Numbered from the stretch's first letter, positions 14,201 through 24,700 are shown. The stretch is DNA of 64,000 nt from Volvox africanus (GCA_030268105.1 BSDZ01000026.1:121001-185000), one strand, 5' to 3'. Notes: a model not told the origin generated them from the sequence alone. Program-made: numbers and translations.

Positions 14201-17200
14201 CAAATCATTTAAGCTGAATTAATATACTTAAATTTCTTTTACTCAAGCTGAATTCTGCGGCCTGGATAAAGTGAAATAAGTCTAAGCAGGTTTACAATGT
14301 CCCAGCCCGCAGTCCAACGTTTGCCACTGTCTTGCACTTCAATCCACATGAAACAACGGAAAAGCATAGCTTATGATATGCATTTCACCTGCGCTGCTTA
14401 AATGCTCAACCTAACTTCTCAACAAATTGCGCGCGCGGCGAGGTGCGGCATGGCACGTCGAGACGCGGACGCGAACATGGCGGGGCGTGGTGTGAACGGA
14501 AACGGGAACATGGGGGAGGGGGGGCCGGGGACGCAAACAAAGGACGGGGGACGGGGAATGTGGAGCAGGGGAAAGTTGCCAGGGGACGGGGGGCAGGGGA
14601 CGGGGGGCAGGGGACCTGGGATATATGGGACGGGGGATGGGGGTGCGGGATGACGGGGGACGCAGGACATGGACGGGAGATGAGGGACGCGGACGGGTAC
14701 AGGGCATGGGGACACGGTCGGGGCATGGGGGCCGGGGACGGGGGAGGGGGGGCGAGGATGCAGACAGGGGAGGGGGGAGGGGGATACAGTCGGGGGAGAG
14801 GGGATACGGTACAGGGACGGGGAACGGGGACGAGGGACACGGGACACAGGCGGGACGGGGAACAGGGGACGCGGACTGTGTGTATGCACTGTCCACTGTG
14901 TTTTTGGTTTGCTCCTAAACGCCTAAAGTGTACAACGCTATGGTACAGATATCGGGGGCCTCGCCTTTTTCCGGCTTCAAGGTAGCTGACACCGACTCTT
15001 GTCATTTCACGAATGGTTTCATCATAAATGCAACGACACAATTCAAAAGATTGTTTAATTCTTCCGGTACATCAGACTGGTCTGCCCAGGAACCGACCTT
15101 GCAGGCCGCAGGTACAGCTCGGGGTGGCGGCGGCGGCGGAGCTGGAGGTGGTGAGGGTGACCTTGGAGGATTGGGCCGAAGTGGTGGTGGCAATCTTGTC
15201 CCAGGTCGCAGGGACACGCCGCAGCGCTGAGGTGTAGCGGCCCCTGAAGATGAAATGAAAGTATCGATAGAAATAGCATCAACATTCTAATCGATCTTCA
15301 TTCGTTTATTTCATCAGGTAGGCGCTGGGAACTCTATAACACAAACGAATTCAGCGCCTATTTATGTCGTCTGTTGGAAAATAAATAATAAGCACGAACG
15401 TCTAAACAAAAACCTAACTTCATAAACTATTCATTTCCGAGCTAGTAGACTTGGATTTGAGCTTTGGGCAGTGCGACAAGGGCAGCAGGTAAGTAGCTAG
15501 GTTATGAACGTGCGCAAAGCTAGATGAGAAGAGAGTCTGCGCATAACGTGCTTGGATAGTTTGTATTAATCGATATTAAAAATAATATTGAAATCAACTG
15601 AGCAAGCGTATTAACGAAAGGCATGGCTATTCCATCCCGTTATTTCCATTAATTTGTGAAGCCTACAAGCTAATAAGACTACGCTCGACACACAATCACA
15701 TACACACACAAATGATAGCATCACATATATATATATGCTTATGTAGATGTAGACATACATATACATTCATATACTGAAACTCAACTGCATCGTGCATACC
15801 AAACTCAAACGCAGTAAAATGCGTATTATTATTCATCACATGTGAGGCAGGACAAGTGAATGCATGGCTGCTAGCTATCTGGCAGGTGTGTGCGTACTTG
15901 TTGCATCATGCGTACCCTGCCTAGATGCAATTAAATAATCCGTTACGGGCTATCTAGGGATGACAGATCAAGTGTTACAGACCAGATATTGTTCTTAATA
16001 TAACATTATCCCAATAAAACCCTATTTTAATCACATCATCTTCAATCTGCATGCCTATATTACATAAATAAAATTAATGCTATGTTGCGCTCACAGTTGC
16101 ATGCTTGGTAACACGTTTGCCAACTGTAGTAGTTGCGGCTACAGGAAGGACAGGAGCTTGATTCCACCGCGCACCTGTAGGATTCGTGAGGAACATATAT
16201 TGCATCGGTCATTAGAAATCAGCAGTCACCTACCTATATCATAAATGATCATCAATACTAACCAGGCAGGTTACCAGATCCTTGCCAGATATCTAAGTAT
16301 CGCTGCTTCACAAGGCAAAGCACAAAGGACGTACGGATGCATCCTCGGGGGCGGGCTCGGACACGGGTCCCTGATTTACCCAGGAAACGGCGCTAATAAC
16401 AATACCTCCGTGTCAGCCACATTTCTAGCTATAGATATAATATCCCTAAAAACACCAACGCTATGCATGACTAGAGGAATTCAATTGATGATAATATATA
16501 TGTATATGGCTTATGTATTATGTATACGTATTCTGCAACATGAAAATACTCCGTAAGCGTTGTACAAAGTTATTGGTCGTCCAACATATGACGCGAATCC
16601 GTAAGCAAGGCGTGGAAGGTGTGGGGAATGCAGCTTTGAAAACATCAGCTTTGAATCTTCAGTCGGATTCATATCTCCCGATAGAGAGGCTGGTGCAAGC
16701 CAAAGATAGATAATAAAATGCGGGGTCATGCGTGCACCTCCCCCCGGTTGGTCGGCTGGAGCTTCAAGCCAGGCAATAAATAAGGTAGATTGCTAATATC
16801 ATCAAAAGGGAGCAAATGTCAGGAGCAGGAGTGAGATGCATGACCTGCAAAAAAATAAATTTTGATCAATATACAGACCTCTCCTTGCCTATAAGGCTGC
16901 TGTATCATCAAACTCAAATTTGAAAGTCACGCCCAAAATAAATATTTGGCAAAATCTAAACTAGAATAAACAATGTGGGTAATCATCAGATACATATTCG
17001 TATGTAAATGTATGTAGTACGTCAATATAACCACGTGGCTGCGTCCATGCGACGGTTACCAACCATAAACGATCAGAAGTGGTTAATATTGCGCCACATC
17101 CACTGTAAGATTGGCCAGCGTACGACCAAGAGCTTTTGCATGGGCAATTGTTGATGGACACCTGCAACAATAATCGACATTTCGTTGTAAGAAGATTTCG

Positions 17201-19028
17201 AATTTCTTATTGGTGACAACAACTGAAGTCCTATCGAAAGAATGCTTCTATGCTGCCGTTGGTTGCGGTTGCATCAAAACTCAATAAATGTTTATTATGG
17301 ATATGTCAATGATGGATATGCATCCTTTTGGTATTTTGGTCTCGTTGGTTTGTTCAATAAGGGATTCGGTGCTCGGTACAGGAACCTCTTTCTGTAGTAT
17401 CCTGGGGTATCTACCGGCTATCAATAGCCTGGAAGGATGAGTCTGAGTCTGGACTTCTATCTTCCGATCTATCGGGACTTCGTTTGTTTGTTTAGGTGGA
17501 TATGACAGTGACAACAAAATTCCATATATTCGTCCTTTGGAAAATGCGTGAATTCCTGCATACTTTCATGCCCTACCCAAAAGTAACGCCAGCAGTAAAG
17601 CAGGCAGCCGAACGATGTGAGTAATACTACGTGCTAAAAGCAAACCTACGTTACAGATGTTGATGTACGGTGAAGGTGGCGGGGATGACTGCGGTGGTGG
17701 CGGAACTGCAGTCGCAGCGTAATACTGACCCCAGGCGTACAGTATGGGATTTATCTCCGCAGTCACATAGTGCGCCCGCTCTGCCTGGCCCCTCGTGAGG
17801 TGGCCCAGCGCTGCAAAACACACAGGCGTGTTGTACGTCATGTAGTTGCCCAGCTCGTCGTACCCAGGATTTCCCGGGCAACTATCTGCCCAGGCGTTCA
17901 TGTCAGTTTCTGGAATGCCTAGGCCTGACGCCATGCGCTGATATGCTACATTCCAGTCTCCACCGTACTTGGCCCAGAAAACATCCACGCAGTACTTGGC
18001 AGCTGCTGAGAGGATAGAGCTGTTCAGTGTCCCTGCACGGTGGGGCATATAAACATAAATAGGAAGCCTCGACCCCGTCCCGAGCGAGCGACGGCCGTGC
18101 ATGATCATCGCATAAATCCTAATATTTGATGTTGATAGATCCCCGTAGGACTATCTTACGCTATCTAGCTGCCTCTTTGATGCCGTCATAGATGTGAACT
18201 CCAAATTCACAGAGTGAATATAAGGTTGCAGTTTTCATAATTATTATTCCTGCAACCGGAAGGCGGGGATCTCAGGTTTTACATATCCCTTGCTTGTGCT
18301 TGTTTGCACCTATTGTAACTCTGTCATATCCGCCTCAACAAACAAACGAAGGCCCGATAGATCGGAAGATAGAGGTCCAGACTCAGACTCATCCTTCCCG
18401 GATATTGATAGCCGGTAGATATCCCAGGATACTACAGCACCCAAGTATTGTCAACGACGGAATAGTATTGAAGGTTGGCATTCTTATGTGTTGGTGTTAC
18501 ACTGTGAGCGACTTGCCCTGAAGTTAAAGGACATACAAGCACCAGGGGCCCAGACCGGGTCGTACCTCAGCGCAGGGGGGAACACGCACGTGGCTTACCG
18601 TATGTTACTGGTGTATCAATGACGTAATCATCATCATTGCAAGAGTAATCCGATGAAGATGACCCGAAGGGATGGCTTAGCCCCAAATGATGAAAGATCT
18701 CGTGCAGCAGTACATTAGCGCCGTGGTTGTACAGCACATCTGAGTTGTAGCCACTGCTCGACACGCAGTCCCATGTCATGAAGACATGGCCCGAATCGGG
18801 ATATACATCCGACCTGAGCATATGCAGGACCAACATATACATATATTTGTACCAGGAACCTATTATCAGTTCTAGAAGTGCTATGAGAACTAAAAGAAAG
18901 GAAGGAAGGAAGGAAGGAAGGAAGGAAGGAAGGAAGGAAGATGGCCAGTTGATAACAATCTCTGCGTAAACAACGTATTACGGTGGATGGATCATCATGC
19001 GTGGCGTTTTGTATGCGACAAGCAAAGT

Positions 19029-19063
<35 letters not shown>

Positions 19064-22000
19064 TCATGCGTGGCGTTTTGTATGCGACAAGCAAAGTACA
19101 ATATATATATATATATATATATATATGTTTGTGTATAGTGCGTGTTACTTGTATATCCATTTGGGCCGGGGCCAGCAAAAGTGGAATGACTGTAAAACAT
19201 TTTCACGGTCTCAATTATTGTCCAAGGCCGCCTTGAACCCTTTAGCTCGCGCGCCTTAACCCACATAAACCTATGTATAAGCACGGCTTATGAATATATA
19301 TTTAACCCGCTTCTTAAACTGCAAATCGTGAAAGTGGCCATCGTATTGTGTATCTGTGCATGCGTGCGTGCGTGCGTGCGTGCCCATACAACTGCACAAT
19401 CTTTAATAAACTGCTGTCTAAGCAATCACACCGTAGTATTGGGAGCCCCAGCTTTTTCCCGGCTTCAAGGAAGCCGACACCAACTCCCGTTTTATTTTGA
19501 TAACTTAAGCAAGGTACTTATAAACAGGCTTACGTGGGTACAAACGCATATCCCAGGATACCGTATATCATGTACGACTCTGATGCCACGAAGATGTTGA
19601 TGCTGCGAGGCCAGTCGGAAAGTAACCTGCAGAGATGGGTTGATTATTTTTCTTAAGTAATCTTGAACCGCGAGTTATTTAGTTGTTTACTCGTCAATTA
19701 CTTAGTTCATCTCTTCGTATGAAACTCCTCCCTCGCGCGCTGCACCTGTGGCCTGTCCCTCTGCGGGAAGACAAACACGCACGCCGCACTCCGTCTGTCG
19801 ATTAATGGTTGGACTCCGAAAACATAGCAAGTTGTATTCATTGTGATTCAGCATATGCATATGGTGATGAAATCTCCTTCTGCTCTTCATAGTTGACGAA
19901 CAGCAATACGCGTGCGTGTGATGACCATACCGTTTGTATCATTTCATCTATATATTTATACCTATATAAATATAAATATATATGTATATAATATACGCGT
20001 GTGTGGTGTTTTGCATAAATACTATATGATCTCTCCATCAACAATCTTAAGTATTGATGCGCGAGGTTTGGTAGGTGACGAGAGATGGGAACCTACGGGG
20101 AGATGAAGGCCGGATCATCCAAGCAGCTTGATCCCATGCAGAGTGGCGTGTTGATCCAGGTATAGCGGCTTGAGAGACGCAGACCTGGGTACTTGTCAGG
20201 ATCGCTGCGAACCTCCTGCACATAAGCAGTAAAGGGTGAATCCTTCACATCAAACTGCTAACGCCTGCCGTTGCTTGAGCACAACAAAGAGGTGGTAGCG
20301 CGATGTTCACGCACGTCTTATGGCTGGTTAGTTTATTAGCTTCACTTTCATCCCAGCTAGCGTTTCATCAGTCGGGACCCCTCCGTCCTTTAATTCCTTG
20401 CGAGAAGCATGCCATGCAAGCAAGCTCAATTAGAAAGCTCTCTTGACATGTAGGCCCCAACAAACACATCAAGGATAGATCATTATGTAATCATTTTACC
20501 GAAGCACGCCTACCGTCATGAACCAAAAAAAATTAAGAGAACACGCATGAACGCATGTGCAGCAGTACGTACTGGGATATTTAAAGTTGTTGCATTTAAA
20601 TTGCAAAAGTATATACATTACAAGTGCAGAATGAAGCACATTGCCAGAAGTCAGAGAGGCCGACCAGAAACTTAATGAGAGTTCCCACACAACTTTTTTA
20701 ACACGAACGTGATGTGGCGCACTCACACGGACAAAGATGTGCACATACAGTAATGCATTAAAAAACAGCACTCACTTTTACAAAGAACTGGATGTTCGTT
20801 GGCTTTGACATCAGATTCAATTGCCTGACCATGCGGTCAATGAACGCTGGTGCCTGGTCGTACTGTGCGGGCCCAATAGTACCATTGCTATCCTGGTACA
20901 GCATAATATGAAAGACGAGAGGCACCAAAAGGGCTGGCAATTTGGCGGGTGCTGCTGGAGTGAAGGTATTCGGTGGCATGGAGTAAAAGCTGTTTGTGCT
21001 TGTCAGAAGCAACCGTCTCAGAGAGCGTAGGTCATCAGAACGTAAATCATCATCTGAAGAGGACGCATCGTCTGTTTGCTGCTTGGCATCAATATCCTCC
21101 ATTGAACCAGAGCTTGACAAGCTATTGTGTCTTTCATCATCGTGCAGCGTCGTGTCAACGTCCAGCGCACCAGGTTGACTCAATGTCGAGGCCAGTACGC
21201 GTCGGTGGCTGCTGAGAAGATTTTCGAAACTATTGCCATTTCTTTGCTCTGCCCCATAGTTAGCTTTGTACATCATGTTCGCTACGTCTTGAAGCAGCGG
21301 CAGGTCCGCATGAAGTTTCTTCAGCACAACTGATATGGTGGGGACAAGAGCGGCAAAGTCCCCCGCTGCCAGACCACAGCTGCCCGATATCAACATGGCA
21401 GTTTCGCCCAGCTTGGCAGGGTCTGCCAGGGCGTCTGCTACCGCGGCAGTTAGCTCCAGGTCGGGGTACTTGGTCATGTTGGGCCACAATACTGAGGCCA
21501 GGGGCTGCCCTGGGACCTCCTGCAGCTGCAGTGCGATGTTGTCCCGGACCCAAGCAAACACTTCGCGGAGGGCGATGTACAAGTCGTAGGGACAGGCCTG
21601 CGAGTATGCACCATATAAACATGCATGGTGGGTGGGAGGCCGCATATGAGAGGGCATTGAAGTAACGTAATAAATAAAGCTATCACGTCCGCGTACCCCG
21701 TCCGCCCCGCGTCCCCCGTTCCCCATTCACGTCGCACCGAACCCAACCGCCGTGCAAGCAATTTGTTGAGGTAACGCCGTTAAACATTGCAGTTTAGATA
21801 GTTATTCACAAGTTTTAATTATAAATCATATCTAGGTTAAAGTACAAGAGTTCAAAGGTTGGACTGGGAGCTGGGACAAGTGAGACTTTGAACCTCACTC
21901 ATTGGACTTTAGCCAGGCTGTGGACTTTAGAATTTATTTGAGGAGATTCAAATATACTATTATAGCTCAAAGGTTTTGCTTTAGCACTTGTTCTTGGCAT

Positions 22001-22262
22001 ACGGCGCGAAGATGGTTGTCAAAGGATGAGTTGCATTGCCAAACGCCGTTATCTCATGTGAAATATTGAAAAGCGCAACACTTTTAGGAAGTAATATGGC
22101 TGAAGAAGCTTTGATAACATCTTAATCTCGCCACATAAACCTGTTCGTTTGTGCTCGAGCAAATTTGATGCCTACAAACGCGATGTCGTGGAATATAGAG
22201 TTTATAATAAGTACATTAGTCTTGCGTTTCATATTGGCAAACATATTTGTTTGGTCGTTAAA

Positions 22263-22296
<34 letters not shown>

Positions 22297-22594
22297 TGGG
22301 CAATCCTACAGGGCAAGGCTCCCCTGAGGCGCTTCGCGCTGGGGCGCTGTCCAATACACTTTATCTACATACCGTCATCATCCTACCATAGTATTATACA
22401 TTATACATTATACATAAGCTTTGGATTCCAGTGCGGACCATGTGACATCACCTTTGGAATTGGGGCTGACCCTAATAAAGAGTTCGAAAGTTCGTACAAT
22501 TGCTGGAACAAAGCCGAGGTTGCACGCTGGGGCCGAGATGTGTACAGTCTTAGGATCGTGGGTGTCAAGTACGGCAAGAGGGCGTTGGAAGATC
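2259..22594 (-). CDS. Gene 4 body: M43 metalloprotease paralogue, exons 3-16, no 3' membrane exon found
   Basis: Exons: 22452-22594, 20776-21597, 20097-20215, 19534-19626, 18599-18813, 17650-18032, 17064-17161, 16095-16174, 15098-15243, 4811-4908, 4312-4397, 3422-3558, 2676-2786, 2259-2424. All junctions are in phase. The M43 domain has HEIFHHLGLSH, CNDDDYVIDTP and Met-turn NYMTY, so the catalytic residues are intact. Compared with gene 2 it has an acidic Ser/Asp insert before the protease core. It lacks the second Pro-rich linker, and the intron at that place holds TRIM1. The last exon found ends in phase 1, as in genes 1 and 2 before their membrane exon, but no TM exon was seen below 2,259; it may be lost or lie off the left edge. 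The 5' part of exon 3 is also unclear: only a short stretch like gene 2 (LRYLAIVG) occurs near 22,650, behind a stop. The gene may be functional, alternatively spliced, or decaying. Confidence 0.75.
3727..3790 (+). repeat. Dispersed repeat with GGTGCAGAAGCACC palindrome, copy 1
   Basis: Carries TGCAGAAGCACC followed by TCAGCATC and a GGCTCTT end. Similar copies lie at about 58,858-58,915 (+) and 42,778-42,835 (-). Function unknown. Confidence 0.5.
3887..4210 (+). mobile_element. TRIM1: intact terminal-repeat retrotransposon in miniature
   Basis: Two identical 90-bp direct repeats (3887-3976 and 4121-4210), each TGTTGGAATG...CTTCAACA, flank a 144-bp interior. The element is bounded by a 5-bp target duplication GAATA (3882-3886 and 4211-4215). 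The interior opens with GGTTATGAGCCCC, shared with the copia family here as likely primer-binding site, and closes with the purine run CACGGGGGGG before the 3' LTR. No coding capacity, so it depends on another element's enzymes. It lies in an intron of gene 4, between exons 4312-4397 and 3422-3558. Confidence 0.9.
4010..4055 (+). ncRNA. tRNA-like stretch inside TRIM1 (possible Pol III A and B boxes)
   Basis: TGGCCGAGAGG fits the tRNA A box and GGTTCGAATCC fits the B box, but they are only about 5 nt apart, far closer than in a tRNA gene. It may be a tRNA relic with the anticodon arm deleted, or coincidence. Confidence 0.35.
4510..4590 (+). repeat. Dispersed repeat shared with 18,485-18,585
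   Basis: GGTGTTACACTGTGGGCGAC, then GCACCAGGGGCCC and GACCAGG. The second copy has the same blocks in order. Both lie in gene 4 introns. Confidence 0.5.
4930..5040 (+). repeat. Dispersed GC-rich repeat with (GT)n tract
   Basis: Contains GCACGAAGCGCCTCATGAGG, GGATTGCCCGTGTCC and a (GT)n run. Related copies: 980-1,100, 22,245-22,350 (inverted), 40,030-40,125 (inverted), 60,150-60,215. Confidence 0.55.
5224..5458 (+). mobile_element. Ty1/copia-family 5' LTR
   Basis: 235 bp from TGTTATGAAATG to TTTCATCA, closely related to the solo LTR at 57190-57437. It is followed at once by GGTTATGAGCCCC, the likely primer-binding site. Confidence 0.7.
5459..5735 (+). mobile_element. 5' internal remnant of the same copia element
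   Basis: The block with GAGCCTGACGTCTTTTGCCC and ATTAGTGTCGATCTTC matches the leader of the minus-strand copy just inside its LTR near 39,650. No open gag or pol remains after it. Confidence 0.6.
5740..8200. other. Unassigned intron DNA of gene 4
   Basis: Frames up to 192 codons occur (for example 6,203-6,661 and 7,442-8,020, plus strand), but none has a recognisable domain. Region 7,040-7,160 has an imperfect tandem repeat of about 50 bp with GGCGGCTGAGTTCC. It may be old transposon sequence. Confidence 0.3.
8222..8816 (+). mobile_element. Copia-family LTR split by an insertion
   Basis: The left half (8,222-8,364) has TTCTAGCAACAATGGCGTTA and GGCAGTACAC; the right half (8,755-8,816) has TTGTGCCAACTCCGGACCG and the CTATCGGATACTATG block. 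In the intact LTR at 57.2 kb these halves are contiguous, so about 390 bp was inserted. A short duplicated GTTGGGATTTGTTGGATCA precedes the LTR. The insert has one open frame with no clear family match. Confidence 0.6.
9314..9808 (+). CDS. Unrecognised 164-residue ORF, highly charged
   Basis: ATG to TAG. The product is rich in Arg, Gly, Ser and Asp/Glu: basic clusters (GRKKQRRE, RRPRGSRGGR) that look like nuclear-localisation or RNA-binding stretches, then an acidic EEEDD block and a Ser/Gly-rich middle. No globular domain is visible. It lies on the opposite strand inside a gene 4 intron, among transposon debris. It could be a transposon accessory protein, an exon of an unknown gene, or a chance GC-rich frame; nothing else upstream or downstream joins it convincingly. 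Confidence 0.35.
   Translation: MDPAEKAWLTAPLPNPTLRAGKPKQRRQRDDDNDDMGAGGGRKKQRRESGGRARGRGASTGRRGMHQAASNRRRTGGDAEEEDDFTEGEAASGDTSASSGDMAPSSGVSSGTGSSGGNAHQPVLRSSRWGTRGALLPVTARTKQAVCDKQGRSSRRPRGSRGGR
9810..10470. other. No gene seen; short repeats and a copia LTR end
   Basis: Around 10,195-10,250 CCATAAAATGCC is repeated several times. At about 10,349-10,398 TTACTTTCTCGTAATAACGT starts a fragment of the 3' part of the copia LTR. Confidence 0.45.
10476..10575 (-). mobile_element. TRIM2 solo LTR
   Basis: Reverse-oriented shorter subtype, TGTTGTATCTCTGTTGTGTC to CAGGATACAACA, with core GGCCCAATCGGAAGATGACC. No exact target duplication. Confidence 0.7.
10720..10799 (-). mobile_element. TRIM2 LTR fragment
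   Basis: Core GGCCCAATCGGAAGATGAC and end CCCCAGGATACTACA. The TGTTGTATC end is missing. Confidence 0.6.
10864..10967 (+). mobile_element. TRIM2 solo LTR, longer subtype
   Basis: TGTAGTATCCTGAGGTATCT to ACAGATACAAC with core CATCTTCCGATCGGGCC. Flanks CATAA / CATAG match at 4 of 5 positions. Confidence 0.75.
11823..11900 (+). mobile_element. TRIM2 solo LTR with exact target duplication
   Basis: 78 bp, TGTAGTGTCAAGG to GAGATACAACA, shorter than most copies because the left arm is deleted. Flanked by CCTTA at 11818-11822 and 11901-11905. Confidence 0.85.
11910..14390. other. Gene 4 intron 11, unassigned part
   Basis: No domain-bearing frame on either strand. At 12,295-12,530 there are fragments of dispersed repeats, including CGGGGAATTCGCACCCCGG shared with 31,370-31,395. 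At 13,620-13,700 a GT-rich stretch followed by AACGACCAAACATGTATGTT resembles 22,240-22,290 inverted. Around 13,840-14,050 it is strongly AT-rich. Confidence 0.35.
14490..14885 (+). repeat. GGGGACGGGG minisatellite-like G-rich tract
   Basis: About 400 bp of degenerate GGGGACGGGGACRGGG units on the plus strand (C-rich on the coding strand of gene 4), inside intron 11. It creates long composition-driven frames on both strands. Several G-runs could form G-quadruplexes. Confidence 0.7.
14940..15000 (+). repeat. Dispersed repeat with CGGCTTCAAGG...GCTGACACC
   Basis: TGGTACAGATATCGGGGGCC followed by TTTTTCCGGCTTCAAGG and GCTGACACCGACTC. Other copies: 1,722-1,785 (+), 19,428-19,490 (+), 23,474-23,545 (-), 59,628-59,740 (-). 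Confidence 0.6.
15244..16094. other. Gene 4 intron 10
   Basis: AT-rich, with a short (TA)n and CACACAC tract near 15,700-15,740. Nothing else recognised. Confidence 0.4.
17393..17516 (+). mobile_element. TRIM2 LTR, variant subtype
   Basis: TGTAGTATCCTGGGGTATCT at the left and GACAACA at the right, with an interior TTCGTTTGTTTGTTTAGG insertion that only the copy at 18,314-18,436 shares. The two lie inverted to each other around exon 8 of gene 4. Confidence 0.7.
18314..18436 (-). mobile_element. TRIM2 LTR, variant subtype, with target duplication
   Basis: Ends CCCAGGATACTACA. GCACC stands at 18306-18310 and 18437-18441; three extra bases separate the left GCACC from the TG start. Lies in a gene 4 intron. 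Confidence 0.7.
18599..18813 (-). CDS. Gene 4 exon 7: M43 zinc-binding exon
   Basis: 215 nt, same length and phases as gene 2. Encodes the segment with HEIFHHLGLSH followed by HPFG and CNDDDYVIDTPVTYG, the zinc-binding and specificity segment of pappalysin/cytophagalysin-type metzincins. Zinc ligands and catalytic Glu are intact. Confidence 0.9.
18895..18942 (+). repeat. (GGAA)n microsatellite
   Basis: About ten uninterrupted AAGG units. In the intron between the zinc-binding exon and exon 6 of gene 4. Confidence 0.9.
18998..19128 (+). repeat. Tandem duplication with (TA)n tracts
   Basis: Two copies of a unit with ATCATGCGTGGCGTTTTGTA followed by TGCGACAAGCAAAGTACAA and 12-17 TA dinucleotides. 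Confidence 0.85.
22263..22294 (+). repeat. (CA)n microsatellite within a dispersed repeat
   Basis: About 15 CA units followed by GATGGGCAATCCTACAGGGC and GAGGCGCTTCGCGC, an inverted copy of the repeat at 4,930. Confidence 0.8.
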
Positions 22595-23559
22595 CTGAAT
22601 ACATACGTCAAGGGCATACGGCGATAGATTGGGTCAACATATATAGGACCAACAATAGCAAGGTAACGGAGATGCATGTATGCAATTTACAACTTTATGC
22701 ACTTGTTAATTGGAAAGAGTAGATAGCACTGCTTAAAACAGATATGTTAGGTTCGTCGGTATTCCTTTCTGATAGATGATGTTGATTCACTTAGTTACAC
22801 CAACACCAAGATAGAAGCATGTATGGTACGCAAGTAAACCGGGTAGACATTGGAAAGGAGATGAACGCTGTAACGCTATTTCGTACGTGTTCGCTCCATC
22901 TCTTCTGGGTGAGTGCGATGACACCGTTCATGCACTCCGTCGTCAAGCCGGCATTCCTTTGTATCCAATGTCGGCCATCCGGGTTTTAACGAAGTACCTG
23001 CTACCAAAATGTTTTTGTAGATAATCCTTGGCCTTCTTGTAATTGATCATAGGCTCTGGGTATGTATCCGGGTATTTGTTAACGACCCAGATTCCTACCT
23101 AAACCCATGTGAATACGGCTCGCTCTTTCATTCCCAAAGGGTCTTTGTGATCTACGAATGCTGGATGATATGCATGGTATCATGGGTGCACAGCCCGTCT
23201 CAGGCTGTGACAGCCATTCATCTCAAAACTTGACTCTCAAAACTGACTGAGTGATTTCAGAGCCATTTTCTGAATTCAAAACTACATGTGGAAATATGTG
23301 AGATGATAAGAGTATGGTCCGACAGTACATCCAATTATGTAAGGGATGCAGGAAGGAAAGAATGGAAGTAGTGGCTCAAGATAGAGTGAAGCGAATGGTG
23401 TTCAGGATTGCTGCAGAGACCGGTTTGTGACTGATACATCCGCCCTGTATTGACCAAAATTATATAACAAGAGTTGGTGTCGGCTTCCCTGAAGCCAGGA
23501 AAAGGCGCACAGGGTCCCCAAGATCTGTACCGTTGGATGGCTTTGATACAGTTATGGAC

Positions 23560-23922
23560 TGTAGTATCTTAGGGTATCAAGGCTCAAATTCAAGATGATC
23601 ATTTTTTGGCCAAAGATGGCCATCAATCTTCAGATCGGGGCTTAATCAACATAGCAGATATTAACAAATAGATAAATAATTGGTATCGAGCGAGATTGCC
23701 CGAGTTTGTATCCCCCTCCCAACAGGACGGTGATATCAGTCAGATTGGTCGATGGATTGGGGGCATCACGTCCTGGTGATGGACTTCATCACCAGGACGT
23801 GAGGGATTTACCTAACTGCAGGTAAGGGAGGTTGCAGACCTCTGGACTCTAGTACGCTGAAGACGCTCCCTATTTGAGGAAGAATATTTGTAGTATCCTG
23901 GGGTATCTAAGGCATCTAAGGC
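23560..23922 (+). mobile_element. TRIM2 near-complete element, copy A
   Basis: 5' LTR 23560-23679 (TGTAGTATCTTAGGG start). One base later TGGTATCGAGCGAG, a match to the Met-tRNA-type primer-binding site of plant LTR elements. About 200 bp of non-coding interior, a purine-rich GAGGAAGAA stretch, then the start of the 3' LTR at 23889 (TGTAGTATCCTGGGGTATCT), truncated after about 34 bp. The interior aligns with copy B at 29.8-30.2 kb. Confidence 0.8.
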
Positions 23923-24279
23923 CCCGTTCCCCTGTGTAAACACAAACATGAACCTGAAACGCTTCACGCTGAAGCCCCGCCCAATGAGAAGTGCCGACTA
24001 ACTCCCTTATAAGATCCAATGACGCCAACATTCATCCTATCAGAAAATAAAGGATCTTGGGGAAACGATTGGAGCAATGTAATTTTGAAATGTGACATGA
24101 TCTTAAGCTTTTTTGGCTCATCAAAAACTGCAGATAGAAACTGCAGATGCATGTCCCGTCAGTCACACACATCTTTATGAATACCTGTTTTTAATTAAAT
24201 TCCTGCTTATTGTTTTCTCCCAAGGGGTATTATAAACCTGCTGCACATGACGTCTGGAAGGAGGGGGTACCTGGCTGGC

Positions 24280-24370
24280 ATCTAGCTTGCTTGCTTGCAC
24301 CGGCATCTAGATACTTTCCTAGCCACATCTGGATATATATCTGGATATATACATTCCTAGCCACCTCAAT
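24280..24370 (-). repeat. Dispersed repeat with TAGGAAAGTATCTAGATGCC
   Basis: The same blocks occur in several tandem-like pieces at 58,645-58,800 (GATGCGGCTAGGAAAGTATC) and a diverged trace near 12,400. Confidence 0.5.
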
Positions 24371-24491
24371 GTCACCTGCCCTAATTGTGGAGCTCTGATG
24401 ATATAAATGTTAACAATTTCTAAATGGTATTTAATGATTGCCCATACAGTAACTGCCCAGTAACTCCCCGTAGCCTCAGGGGGGCAGTCAC

Positions 24492-24700
24492 TGTAATAAA
24501 CCCCATACCTTTGGCCTACAAGTATTAATAGGTAATCATGTGACAAGCATGATTCCTAAAAAGTTCATGATTCGCAGAAGGAGATGGTAATACATCTTGG
24601 TAGGTGAACCTATGTTAAAGTCACCCTGGTGGATGGAGTGCTTGGGCCAGACAATACAGTATTACAGTTAATAGTTATTTGTAGTTCAAGACTCCGCTGC
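24492..24700 (+). mobile_element. LTR of the Ty3/gypsy chromovirus family (solo or 3' fragment)
   Basis: TGTAATAAAC, then CATCTTGGTAGGTGAACC and GGCCAGACAATACAGTATTA, the same blocks in the same order as the 3' LTR at 33,205. It is preceded by a G-run (CTCAGGGGGGCAG) like the purine tract at 33.19 kb. Confidence 0.75.

Noticed and set aside
14402..15041. Long Pro/Arg/His or Gly/Arg frames on both strands
   Set aside because: Products of the GGGGACGGGG repeat; no splice or domain support. The real exon here is 15098-15243.
18998..19128. Direct repeats considered as a CRISPR-like array
   Set aside because: Only two units, separated by simple TA tracts; eukaryotic intron DNA.
22148..22722. Plus-strand 185-codon frame across the CA microsatellite
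   Set aside because: Includes poly-Thr/His from (CA)n and runs antisense to gene 4 exon 3.
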